Under the pieces are notes generated by a model, which searched no databases, was not told the DNA's origin, and worked only from the letters and a program-made list of their open reading frames with translations. This document shows positions 54,792-62,803 of a stretch of 64,000 nucleotides of DNA, piece after piece. Made by a program: the position numbers and the translations under genes. Every line of letters begins with the position of its first letter. The stretch's first letter is position 1. This stretch comes from an uncultured Lachnospiraceae bacterium (GTDB lineage: Bacteria > Bacillota > Clostridia > Lachnospirales > Lachnospiraceae): NCBI GenBank assembly GCA_947631955.1, contig CANRNJ010000011.1, forward strand, positions 1 through 64,000. The letters run 5' to 3'.

Positions 54792-56309
54792 ATGAATATC
54801 AAAGAAGCAAAGAATTACATTAAAGATACGGTCAGGATCTATTTAAAAAAGGATGAAGAGGGAGAGTACCGCGTCCCGGTCGTCAGACAGAGGCCGATAT
54901 TTCTGCTTGGAGCGCCGGGCATAGGCAAGACGGCCGTCATGGAGCAGATCGCCGGGGAACTGGGGATCGCGCTGGTTTCTTATTCCATGACGCACCATAC
55001 AAGACAGTCGGCGCTGGGCCTGCCTTATATCATGCACAAAGAGTATGAAGGGCAGACCTATGACGTCACGGAGTATACGATGAGCGAGATCATCGCTTCG
55101 ATCTATGACGTGATGGCCGACAGCGGCATTAAAGAGGGCATCCTCTTTCTGGATGAGATCAACTGTGTATCGGAAACTCTGGCGCCGTCTATGCTTCAGT
55201 TCCTCCAGTATAAAGTGTTCGGCAGGCATCGCGTGCCGGACGGATGGGTCATCGTGACCGCCGGTAATCCGCCGGAATACAACAAATCCGTCAGGGAATT
55301 TGACGTGGTGACGATGGACCGCCTTAAGATACTGGAGGTGGAGGCCGACTACAAAGCGTGGAGAGAGTATGCCGGAGAGAGAAGCATCCATGCTGCGGTC
55401 CTCAACTATCTCGATATGAAAAAGGATGATTTCTATCAGGTGGAAACGACGGTGCGGGGCAGGAGTTATATCACGGCGAGAGGCTGGGAAGATCTGTCCG
55501 GAATGTTGGCGCTCTATGAGGAGGAAAAAATCCCGGTAGAGGAATCTCTCGTAGGGCAGTATCTGCGAAATGACCGCGTGGCAAAAGAGTTTACGGCATA
55601 TTATGATCTGTACTGCAAATATAAAGATGATTATAAGGCGGATGAGATCTTAGGCGGGATCGTCAGCGAGCAGGTCAAGGAGAAAGCGCGCAAGGCGGAT
55701 TTTGACGAGAGGCTGTCGCTGATGGGTATGCTCATAGACAGGATCCGGCAGGATATCAAGGACAACATGCTGGGAGCGGAGATCCTGCATGAACTGATGA
55801 ATCCGCTCCGGGCGCTCAAAGCGAAGGCGGAATCGGGCGCGGGCGCGGAAGAACTTGCGGCCGTAGCGGGGCAGCAGTCGTCGGCGAGGCAGAAAGCCAT
55901 GGAGTCCCTGCGGAAAGCGGGCGCCTTGTCCGAGAGGGAGAAGCGCAAAGACCGATACATCGTGAGATTCCTTGGGGACTGTGAGAAACTGATACGGATC
56001 AGCGGCGCGGAGGAAGGCATGGAAGTATTCGATCCCGTCAAAGATAAATTTGACGCGCTTGTGGCGACTTACAAGGAAGATACCGGGACGGTACAGGAGA
56101 AACTGCACTTTCTGTTCACGTTCGTGGACGATACGTTCGGCTCCGGAAACGAAATGCTGCTTCTTATGACGGAATGTACCGTTCAGGCGGACTGCGCAAA
56201 GTTTATCGGCATGTATGGCTGTGAGGACTATCAGAAACACAATGAAGAGATGATGCTGACGGAGAGAGGCGCCGGTCTGCTTGAAAAGATCGAGGCGCTG
56301 GAGTTGTGA
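54792..56309 (+). CDS. MoxR-type AAA ATPase
   Basis: The 505-residue ATPase has Walker A GAPGIGKTAVMEQI near residue 38, Walker B GILFLDEINCVSETLAPSMLQFLQ, and a sensor region VTAGNPPEYNKSVREFD. The long C-terminal half (about 200-505) is helical and typical of MoxR relatives paired with VWA partners. It starts 12 bases after the VWA gene and ends one base before the leucine-rich repeat gene, so the three are probably cotranscribed. A chaperone-like role remodelling the VWA partner is inferred from the family. Confidence 0.85.
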   Translation: MNIKEAKNYIKDTVRIYLKKDEEGEYRVPVVRQRPIFLLGAPGIGKTAVMEQIAGELGIALVSYSMTHHTRQSALGLPYIMHKEYEGQTYDVTEYTMSEIIASIYDVMADSGIKEGILFLDEINCVSETLAPSMLQFLQYKVFGRHRVPDGWVIVTAGNPPEYNKSVREFDVVTMDRLKILEVEADYKAWREYAGERSIHAAVLNYLDMKKDDFYQVETTVRGRSYITARGWEDLSGMLALYEEEKIPVEESLVGQYLRNDRVAKEFTAYYDLYCKYKDDYKADEILGGIVSEQVKEKARKADFDERLSLMGMLIDRIRQDIKDNMLGAEILHELMNPLRALKAKAESGAGAEELAAVAGQQSSARQKAMESLRKAGALSEREKRKDRYIVRFLGDCEKLIRISGAEEGMEVFDPVKDKFDALVATYKEDTGTVQEKLHFLFTFVDDTFGSGNEMLLLMTECTVQADCAKFIGMYGCEDYQKHNEEMMLTERGAGLLEKIEALEL

Positions 56310-56310
56310 T

Positions 56311-57276
56311 ATGGATGCCGGTGCACAGATAAGGGAAAACGATACAAAGTTCAGGGATCCGGGCATAAAGATCCGGGATCATGATACCGGAAAAGGGAGC
56401 TTTCAGATCCGTGTGGCGGATCGGAAGGCAGAGATCGTGGGATACCGCGGAAAAGATATCGCACTGGCCGTGCCGCGGGAAGTGGACGGAAATCCCGTGG
56501 TCCGTATCGGCAAAAAAGCATTTCTCAGCAATAAGATGATCGAGCAGATCACTCTGCCGGAAACGGTGGAAGGGATCGACGACTGGGCGTTTGCGTATTG
56601 TTCCAGATTGAACAGGGTCATTCTTCCCTACCACCGCATGGAGATCGGACAGGGGATCTTCAAGGAATGTCCGGCGCTGGAGCAGATCGCGGAGGAACAT
56701 GCGGACGAGGGCGGGCAGAAGGCTGTTGACACCGCATGGCTTCTGGCTGCTGTCATGAACCGTCTGGATGCGTTTTATCTGTTTGATCTGGAGAACGCGG
56801 GAGACGCGGATTGGATCGCCAAATGGGACAGCAGGATGCTGTCCGTGATGGAAAAAGAAGATTCGGACGGGTTTTCCAAAATGCTTCTGTGCGGCGAAGA
56901 AGATTACGGAAGCAGGGAAAACGATCTTGATTACTATATGGAGCAGCGCAGAAGGGAGAAAGTGCGGATCGCAATGCTCAGGCTGATGCATGACTATCGC
57001 TTGGACGACAGGGTGCGGGACAGCTTGAAAGCCTATCTGCTGGAGCACATCAAGGGGAGACCCAGCGAGGAAACGTGGAAAGTCATTTTGGAAGAATACG
57101 GCGACGATCTTAAATATTATCGGTTCCTGACGGAGCTTGGCGGTGTCAATGCCGAGAATTTTCAGCCGATGATGGAGGACATGGGTGAACTCCATACAGA
57201 GATGAAAGCCTATCTGATGAAGTACCATGCAGAGCAGGAGAGCCATAATGATGCGTTTGCGGTGTTTGAACTGTGA
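56311..57276 (+). CDS. Leucine-rich repeat (BspA-type) protein, third member of the VWA-MoxR unit
   Basis: A 321-residue protein without signal peptide. Residues about 25-125 hold three LRR_5-type units (IALAVPREVDGNPVVRIGKK, ITLPETVEGIDDWAFAYCSR and IEIG-like GQGIF). The rest is helical and charged, with no recognised domain. It begins one base after the MoxR gene. A cytosolic adaptor for the ATPase/VWA pair is a reasonable inference, but the domain could equally serve another role. Confidence 0.72.
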   Translation: MDAGAQIRENDTKFRDPGIKIRDHDTGKGSFQIRVADRKAEIVGYRGKDIALAVPREVDGNPVVRIGKKAFLSNKMIEQITLPETVEGIDDWAFAYCSRLNRVILPYHRMEIGQGIFKECPALEQIAEEHADEGGQKAVDTAWLLAAVMNRLDAFYLFDLENAGDADWIAKWDSRMLSVMEKEDSDGFSKMLLCGEEDYGSRENDLDYYMEQRRREKVRIAMLRLMHDYRLDDRVRDSLKAYLLEHIKGRPSEETWKVILEEYGDDLKYYRFLTELGGVNAENFQPMMEDMGELHTEMKAYLMKYHAEQESHNDAFAVFEL

Positions 57277-57354
57277 GCCGGAAAAATTTTTGCTATTGCG
57301 CAAAATCCGATTCTGTGATAAGATAAAGACTGCTTGACATTAGGAGGTGCAAAA

Positions 57355-57594
57355 ATGGGAGCGCTTAGAATCGTTTTGACGGTTATTTTCATATTGATAT
57401 GCATTGCACTGATCGTATTGGTATTGATGCAGGAAGGTAAGACGGCCGGGCTTGGCGCGGTAAGCGGTGCGGCCGAAACCTACTGGGGCAAGAACAAAGG
57501 ACGTTCGATGGAGGGTAAACTGGTGAAGATCACGACCGGTCTGGCGGTCGGTTTTCTGCTTCTCGCAGTCATCCTCAATCTGAACATATTCTAA
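57355..57594 (+). CDS. secG: Preprotein translocase subunit SecG
   Basis: A 79-residue two-helix membrane protein: ALRIVLTVIFILICIALIVLVLMQ, the GKTAGLGAVSGAAETYWGKNK loop and a second helix LVKITTGLAVGFLLLAVILNL. SecG speeds protein export with SecYEA. TTAGGAGGTG is placed before ATG at 57355. A short perfect hairpin lies between it and rnr, yet the secG-rnr-smpB order is conserved in Firmicutes. Confidence 0.93.
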   Translation: MGALRIVLTVIFILICIALIVLVLMQEGKTAGLGAVSGAAETYWGKNKGRSMEGKLVKITTGLAVGFLLLAVILNLNIF

Positions 57595-57622
57595 GGCGGA
57601 GATATCTATATAGTATACATTG

Positions 57623-57651
57623 CGAAGCAAGCCGGACGGCTTGCTTCGTTT
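57623..57651. terminator. Hairpin between secG and rnr
   Basis: CGAAGCAAGCC and GGCTTGCTTCG form a perfect 11-base stem with a GGAC loop, followed by only TTTG, so termination is probably partial. Confidence 0.65.
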
Positions 57652-57700
57652 GCGGATAGGCAGAATGATAACAGGGCAGTATTGATAAGCGGTGGCGGTC

Positions 57701-59854
57701 ATGACACAGGAAGAGAACAGGCAGTCTGAAAGAAGAAAAAAGTTAATCATCGAACTGATCGAGGACGATATATACGTCCCCATGACGGAAAAGGAACTTG
57801 CGGCGTTTCTGCAGGTACGGAAGGAAGACCGGGAAACTTTCCGCCAGATCCTCCAATCCCTGCTGGCCGAAGGAAAAGTGCAGATCACCCGGCGCGGAAG
57901 ATATGTGAAGGCGGACGGCGGATGCCTGACGGGTACGTTCATCAACAATGCCAAAGGGTTTGGCTTTGTAGAAATAGAGGGGAGAGCGGAAGACCTGTAT
58001 ATTCCGGAAGGAAAGACCGCCCATGCGTTTCACATGGACAAAGTGCAGGTGGAACTGCTTCCGGGACGGCGCGGCCAAAGACAGGAAGCGGCAGTTGTCA
58101 GGGTTTTAGAGCATGGTCTTAAGCAGGTCGTCGGCACTTACGACCATGCGGGAAATTTTGGATTCGTCATTCCCGATAACGGCAAAGTGGGCCGGGATAT
58201 TTTTGTGCCGAAAGAATTTTCCAAAGGAGCCGTCACAGGACACAAAGTAGTCGTGGAACTGACGTTCTACGGGGACGAAAAACGCAGCCCGGAAGGCAGG
58301 ATCGCGGAGATACTCGGCCATGCGGACGATCCGGGCGTGGATATCCTGTCCGTCGTGCGGGCCTATGAGCTGCCGGTGGAATTTGGCGAAAAGGTGATGA
58401 ATCAGGCGCAGCGCGTGCCAGAGGAAGTGTTGGAATCGGATAAGGCGGGCCGTATGGATCTGCGGGATGTGCAGATGGTGACGATAGACGGTGAAGATGC
58501 AAAAGATCTGGACGACGCGGTGAGTCTGACGAGGGACGAGGCGGGACTGTATCATCTGGGGGTTCATATTGCGGATGTGAGCAATTATGTCCAAGAAAAT
58601 TCCGCGCTTGACTGGGAGGCGCGGGAACGCGGCACCAGCGTATATCTCACGGACCGGGTGATCCCCATGCTGCCGCACAAGCTGTCAAACGGTATCTGCT
58701 CCTTGAATGAAGGGGTGGACAGGCTGGCGCTGAGCTGTCTTATGACGATCAATGGGAAAGGCGAAGTGACCGATTACCGGATCGCCGAAACGCTGATCCG
58801 CGTGGACCGCAGGATGTCCTATACTTCCGTAAAAAAGATACTGGAGGATAGGGACGAGGAGGAGAGAAAAAAGTATGAAGCGCTGGTCCCCATGTTTGAG
58901 CAGATGGCGGAACTGGCTGCCATACTCAGGCAAAAACGGCATAGCCGCGGCTCCATAGATTTTGATTTTGCAGAGAGCAGGATCCTGTTGGATAAGAACG
59001 GAAGACCTGTGGATATCAAGCCCTATGAGAGGAATACGGCGACCAAGATCATAGAAGATTTTATGCTGATCGCCAACGAAACGGTGGCCCAGCATTTTTT
59101 CTGGCTGGAACTGCCCTTTGTCTACCGGACTCATGAAAAACCGGACCGGGAGAAGATCCTGAAGCTTTCGGCCTTTATCCACAACTTTGGGTACCGCATC
59201 AAGCTGACGGGCGAGGAAGTCCATCCCAAAGAACTGCAGAAACTGCTCGACAAGATCGCAGGCACCGAGGAGGAAACTCTGATCAGCAGACTGACGCTGC
59301 GCAGCATGAAACAGGCGAAATATACGGTAGACTGTACGGGGCACTTCGGTCTTGCGTGCCAGTATTACTGTCATTTTACATCGCCGATCAGACGTTATCC
59401 CGATCTGCAGATACACCGTATCATCAAAGAACAGCTCCGCGGCCGTCTGAAAGAAGAACGGATCGCGCATTATGAGCAGCGGCTGCCCGAAGTGGCGAGC
59501 CATTCTTCCAAAATGGAGCGGCGCGCAGACGAGGCGGAGCGCGAAACCGATAAACTCAAAAAAGCCCAGTATATGGCGGACCGTATCGGAGAAGTCTGCG
59601 AAGGAGTGATTTCGGGCATTACCCAGTGGGGCATCTATGTGGAACTGCCCAATACGGTGGAAGGTATGATCCATGTGTCCGCGCTGCCAGGCGATTATTT
59701 CTATTACGATGAAAATTCCTACGAGATGGTGGGGCGCGATACGGGCGTAACCTACAAATTGGGCGAGCGTGTCACGATACAGGTCAAGGGCGTGGACATT
59801 CTGACGAAGACGGTTGATTTCGTGCTGTATGAAGAAGAACGGGATGCAACCTGA
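57701..59854 (+). CDS. rnr: Ribonuclease R
   Basis: The 717-residue 3'-5' exoribonuclease degrades structured RNA. Residues 1-60 form a winged helix. Cold-shock domains follow (GFGFVEIEGRAEDLYIPEGK and GNFGFVIPDNGKVGRDIFV), then the RNB core with DGEDAKDLDDAVSL (catalytic aspartates) and a C-terminal S1 domain (GEVCEGVISGITQWGIYVELP). RNase R also helps mature tmRNA, and smpB and ssrA follow. ATG at 57701 is preferred over GTG at 57692 because GGTGG then has proper spacing. Confidence 0.94.
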   Translation: MTQEENRQSERRKKLIIELIEDDIYVPMTEKELAAFLQVRKEDRETFRQILQSLLAEGKVQITRRGRYVKADGGCLTGTFINNAKGFGFVEIEGRAEDLYIPEGKTAHAFHMDKVQVELLPGRRGQRQEAAVVRVLEHGLKQVVGTYDHAGNFGFVIPDNGKVGRDIFVPKEFSKGAVTGHKVVVELTFYGDEKRSPEGRIAEILGHADDPGVDILSVVRAYELPVEFGEKVMNQAQRVPEEVLESDKAGRMDLRDVQMVTIDGEDAKDLDDAVSLTRDEAGLYHLGVHIADVSNYVQENSALDWEARERGTSVYLTDRVIPMLPHKLSNGICSLNEGVDRLALSCLMTINGKGEVTDYRIAETLIRVDRRMSYTSVKKILEDRDEEERKKYEALVPMFEQMAELAAILRQKRHSRGSIDFDFAESRILLDKNGRPVDIKPYERNTATKIIEDFMLIANETVAQHFFWLELPFVYRTHEKPDREKILKLSAFIHNFGYRIKLTGEEVHPKELQKLLDKIAGTEEETLISRLTLRSMKQAKYTVDCTGHFGLACQYYCHFTSPIRRYPDLQIHRIIKEQLRGRLKEERIAHYEQRLPEVASHSSKMERRADEAERETDKLKKAQYMADRIGEVCEGVISGITQWGIYVELPNTVEGMIHVSALPGDYFYYDENSYEMVGRDTGVTYKLGERVTIQVKGVDILTKTVDFVLYEEERDAT

Positions 59855-59900
59855 GATCCGCAGCCAAGCAGAACAGGACAGAACTGCACAACATACACAG

Positions 59901-60002
59901 AGATTTGTGCCGGAGCGTCACAAATTCCCCCGATGGCGAAGTTGATTCCGAAGGAATCTACTTCTGGCCTCCGTCGCGTAAACGCTCCGGAATGGAGATA
60001 GT
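59901..60002 (+). repeat. Dispersed structured repeat, family 1, copy C (leader of smpB)
   Basis: ATTTGTG / CACAAAT (59903-59909, 59919-59925) encloses CCGGAGCGT, complementary to ACGCTCCGG at 59982-59990. The middle hairpin is GATTCC / GGAATC (59944-59949, 59953-59958). Its end GGAATGGAGATAGT abuts the smpB start codon, so its GGAG acts as ribosome binding site, as in copy B. Confidence 0.85.
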
Positions 60003-60467
60003 ATGGCAAAGGAAGCTATGAAACTGGTGGCGAACAACAAGAAAGCATACCATGATTTTTTTATAGAAGAAAAATATGAGGCGGGGCTGGAACTTCACGG
60101 TACGGAAGTAAAATCGCTGCGTATGGGAAAGTGCAGCGTCAAAGAAGCTTTTGTGCGGATCGAAAACGGGGAGGCGTATGTCTACGGAATGAATATCAGT
60201 CCCTACGAAAAAGGCAATATATTCAACAAAGATCCGCTTCGCGTGCGCAGACTCCTGCTCCACAAGTACGAGATCAGAAAACTGGCAGGCAGGATAGCGG
60301 AGCAGGGCTATACCCTCGTTCCCCTGCAGGTCTACTTCAAAGACGGCAGGGCCAAGATAGAGATAGGGCTTGCGAAAGGTAAAAAACTTTATGACAAGCG
60401 GCAGGATATCGCCAAAAAGGATCTGCGCAGAGAGCATGAGCGGGACTTTAAGATCAAGAATCTGTAA
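60003..60467 (+). CDS. smpB: SsrA-binding protein
   Basis: The 154-residue tmRNA partner for trans-translation: [60 protein letters not shown] and the basic C-terminal tail ([18 protein letters not shown]) that enters the mRNA channel. The gene lies 236 bases before ssrA and after rnr, which is the usual Firmicutes order. Its start codon is directly preceded by repeat copy C. Confidence 0.96.
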   Translation: MAKEAMKLVANNKKAYHDFFIEEKYEAGLELHGTEVKSLRMGKCSVKEAFVRIENGEAYVYGMNISPYEKGNIFNKDPLRVRRLLLHKYEIRKLAGRIAEQGYTLVPLQVYFKDGRAKIEIGLAKGKKLYDKRQDIAKKDLRREHERDFKIKNL

Positions 60468-60600
60468 GGGGCATCCCGTCTTTATAAAAGATGGAAAAAT
60501 ATTCATGCAAACAGCAGAAAAAACGTCTGCGGATGTAGAAAAATGCAGAAAACAAGTTTATGAAAAATAGTAGAAAATAGTTGAAGGTTTATGAAAAACA

Positions 60601-60629
60601 GTGACGCAGACGACAGAATGTGTTATACT
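60601..60629 (+). promoter_or_regulatory. Probable ssrA promoter
   Basis: GTGACG (60601-60606) and TATACT (60624-60629) are 17 bases apart, about 75 bases before the mature 5' end. A processed leader is plausible. Confidence 0.5.
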
Positions 60630-60703
60630 ATAAATTATCAGAAAGATTCGTCCGCCGGGGACAATAAGGTGGAACGGATCCGCTTCATGGTATTTAATTA
60701 TAT

Positions 60704-61049
60704 GGGCCAGTCAAGGTTTCGACAGGGGTCTTGCAGCTGGAGAAGCTATCCGCAGGCGATGCGTCAAATCGCAAAATTAAAAATAAACGCTGAAGATAAT
60801 TTAGCATACGCTGCCTAATGGCAGCTGTCCGCCTTAGCGCACCTGCACGTTAAGAGCCGGGCATCGACTATGCAGGAAACGACGCGGGCGACGCCTCTGA
60901 CCCGCGGGCGTATCAGAGGCTACTGAGCATATCGGGGTGTCAGTTTCCTGATCTGTGAGGGAATGTGGAGCGATCCGAAACGACTGACTATGATAGTAGA
61001 AGGACAGGGAATGGGCTTTTGGACACGGGTTCGACTCCCGTCTGGTCCA
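60704..61049 (+). ncRNA. ssrA: Transfer-messenger RNA
   Basis: The 5' end GGGCCAG pairs with CTGGTCC at 61042-61048 to form the tRNA-like acceptor, and GGTTCGAC...CCC forms the T arm (61027-61039). The hallmark TCAAGGTTTCGACAGGGG follows the 5' end. A tag reading frame runs 60771-60818 and encodes AKLKINAEDNLAYAA, ending in the degradation signal LAYAA, then TAA. The terminal CCA is not encoded. It rescues stalled ribosomes with SmpB. Confidence 0.93.
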
Positions 61050-61178
61050 CTACAGCACGAACGGTCGAACACCGTCCAGATCCGCAGTATTGCGGTATTG
61101 AAAAATGAGTTTGGCATCATGCTTGATACATCGGGGTATGATGCCGAGGCGGTAGTTTTCAATGGTTATCCATTTACC

Positions 61179-61281
61179 TATGCGGGTAATGAGCCAAGCT
61201 GACATGTTTGCTTGTCAATTTGGCGGATGCCGCGATAACGGGATGAAACATGTAAAGCGTGTTTCATCCCGTTGTTCTTTT
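61179..61281 (+). repeat. Dispersed structured repeat, family 2, copy 3
   Basis: TATGCGGGTAATGAGCCAAG starts the copy. GCCAA-TGACA pairs with TGTCA-TTGGC into an interrupted hairpin. A second, 14-base hairpin with arms AACGGGATGAAACA and TGTTTCATCCCGTT follows, then CTTTTTAG. It lies 130 bases after ssrA. Confidence 0.75.
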
Positions 61282-61332
61282 TAGGGCATAAAAGACGTTT
61301 ACTACGCCACTATGCACCATTTATGAAAGAGC

Positions 61333-61575
61333 ATGGATGTGATTCTGTTTATAGTTTATAAAAAAATGGGAGGGGATAAAACGAAAAAATTAAATCCTAC
61401 CAGACAGCGGATCATGGAAGAGATCAGAAATAACCCTGATATTACACAGCCACAGCTTATGGCGATCATTGGAATCGGAAAAACCGCGATCCAGAATAAT
61501 ATCGCATTTCTAAAAAAGAACGGCTGTATTGAAAGAGTGGGATCTAATAAGAACGGGTATTGGAAGGCGATATAA
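61333..61575 (+). CDS. Winged-helix DNA-binding protein or C-terminal fragment of an AlbA_2 regulator
   Basis: The 80-residue frame encodes PTRQRIMEEIRNNPDITQ, LMAIIGIGKTAIQNNIAFLKK and NGCIERVGSNKNGYWKAI, a winged helix identical in style to the C-terminus of RecG-like AlbA_2/Schlafen regulators. There is no good ribosome binding site, so it may be a remnant of such a gene (compare 3314-4870) or a stand-alone small regulator. It sits between ssrA and the conjugative element. Confidence 0.55.
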   Translation: MDVILFIVYKKMGGDKTKKLNPTRQRIMEEIRNNPDITQPQLMAIIGIGKTAIQNNIAFLKKNGCIERVGSNKNGYWKAI

Positions 61576-61771
61576 AAAGTTTATGGATGGGGAATTGTGG
61601 CTTTCAGAGTGAAGAAGCAACTAATAAATATGGATATGGGAAAATTCGAGCATAGGGCAGGGGATTGCTGTATTAATGATTTAAAGCGTAGTGTCATTTG
61701 GCTGCGACTTTTTTGAGCCCAAAAAGAAATCAGGCAGAAGATGGAGTAATAGGATAGTGACAAAAACAGGG
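61576..61771. other. AT-rich intergenic stretch
   Basis: No supported gene or RNA. The base composition differs sharply from the GC-rich DNA after about 62,030, so the border of the mobile element probably lies between here and 62,030. Confidence 0.4.
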
Positions 61772-61800
61772 TTGACAACGCAGCATATTCCCGGTACAAT
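61772..61800 (+). promoter_or_regulatory. Strong promoter before a short putative transcript
   Basis: TTGACA (61772-61777) and TACAAT (61795-61800) are separated by exactly 17 bases. No gene begins in the next 380 bases, and a terminator follows at 61901. Confidence 0.7.
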
Positions 61801-61807
61801 GTTCTCT

Positions 61808-61957
61808 GTTGGCGGAGAGCGTGGAGTGACCGACAGGTCTAAGCTCTGTGTCAGGAATAAAATAAACTCTGTATCAGGAACATAATTTATAAGAAGATCA
61901 GAGGCAGCTTGAATCAGGGGCAGACTATGCCCATTTGGTTCAGGCCGCCTCTTTTTT
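61808..61957 (+). ncRNA. Candidate small RNA or attenuated leader
   Basis: Between the promoter and terminator, about 150 bases hold two direct copies of CTCTGT(G/A)TCAGGAA (near 61851 and 61867) and no long ORF. This is the layout of an autonomous small RNA, or of the leader of the conjugation operon. Supported only by signals, not by homology. Confidence 0.4.
61901..61957 (+). terminator. Intrinsic terminator of the candidate small RNA
   Basis: GAGGCAGCTTGAA (61901-61913) pairs with TTCAGGCCGCCTC (61939-61951), one mismatch and one G-T pair, with an inner GGGCA/TGCCC hairpin and a TTTTTT tail. Confidence 0.8.
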
Positions 61958-62185
61958 GCGTGTCCGGAAATGTCATTCACATTGTACCTTGAAAACTTCA
62001 TAGCCGTACCGAAGAAATACCCCTCCGGGGAAGCAGCGCATTCAGCGTGCCAAGGAGGTGAGAACGCTGCTGGCGCCGCGCAGGGCTCAGGGGCAGGAAG
62101 ACCTTCGGGAACAACGGCAGAAAAACAGTAAAAAGCAATAAAAAGCAGTAAAAGAGCAGTAAAAAAATAGAAGGGAGGAATTCAT

Positions 62186-62803
62186 GTGTTATTTGTAGAC
62201 GAAGCAAGGATCATTAAGGAATCATCACGGGGATATGATCTGATCTCCATCCGGGACGAAATGCTCTCCCACCGGGAGGTGGAACTGGCCGGGGAGGTAG
62301 ACGCAGATTCCGTAAACGCCCTGATCCGGGAGCTGCGCTACCTGCAGCGGCAGGATCCGGAGGGTGAGATCACCATGTACATCAACAGTCCCGGAGGCGG
62401 AGTGGACAGCGGCATGGCCCTGTACGATGTGATGCAGGCCATCAGCTGCCCCGTCCGTACGGTCTGCGTGGGGCTGGCAGCCTCCATGGCCGCCCTGCTC
62501 TTTATTTCAGGCAGCAGGAGAGACATGCTGCCCCACAGCCGCCTGATGATCCACGATCCGCTGATCGTCCAGACCGGGGGCAGCGCCCTCAGGCTGAAGG
62601 CGGTCAGCGACGACCTGATGGAAACCAGGCAGATCACCGCAAGGGTGATCGCGGAGCACTCAGGCAGGAGCCTGGAGGAGATTCTGGAGAAGACCGCCAC
62701 AGACAGTTTCTTCCGGGCAGAGGAGGCTGTGGCCTTCGGCCTGGCAGACAACATTATTACCAGCTTTGAAAAACAGAATGAAGGAGGAATGGAAAATGTT
62801 TGA
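62186..62803 (+). CDS. ClpP-family serine protease encoded on a conjugative element
   Basis: The 205-residue protein has the ClpP fold: EITMYINSPGGGVDSGMALYD, the serine box VCVGLAASMAALLFISG (Ser near 101) and the histidine box PHSRLMIHDPL (His near 125). The N-terminus differs from housekeeping ClpP, and GTG at 62186 follows GGGAGGA. It overlaps the coupling-protein gene by 8 bases. In Clostridia such ClpP homologues occur beside conjugation genes; a role in regulating transfer or the relaxosome is inferred only. Confidence 0.85.
   Translation: MLFVDEARIIKESSRGYDLISIRDEMLSHREVELAGEVDADSVNALIRELRYLQRQDPEGEITMYINSPGGGVDSGMALYDVMQAISCPVRTVCVGLAASMAALLFISGSRRDMLPHSRLMIHDPLIVQTGGSALRLKAVSDDLMETRQITARVIAEHSGRSLEEILEKTATDSFFRAEEAVAFGLADNIITSFEKQNEGGMENV

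Noticed and set aside
60591..60818. 75-codon frame ending in the tmRNA tag
   Set aside because: The 3' part is the tmRNA tag; the upstream part overlaps the structured 5' region of ssrA.
60963..61202. 79-codon frame across the tmRNA 3' end
   Set aside because: Overlaps the tRNA-like domain and has no ribosome binding site or family match.
62058..62141. 27-codon GTG frame upstream of the ClpP-like gene
   Set aside because: The AAGGAGG overlaps the GTG with no spacing, so initiation is unlikely; it is kept as part of the leader.
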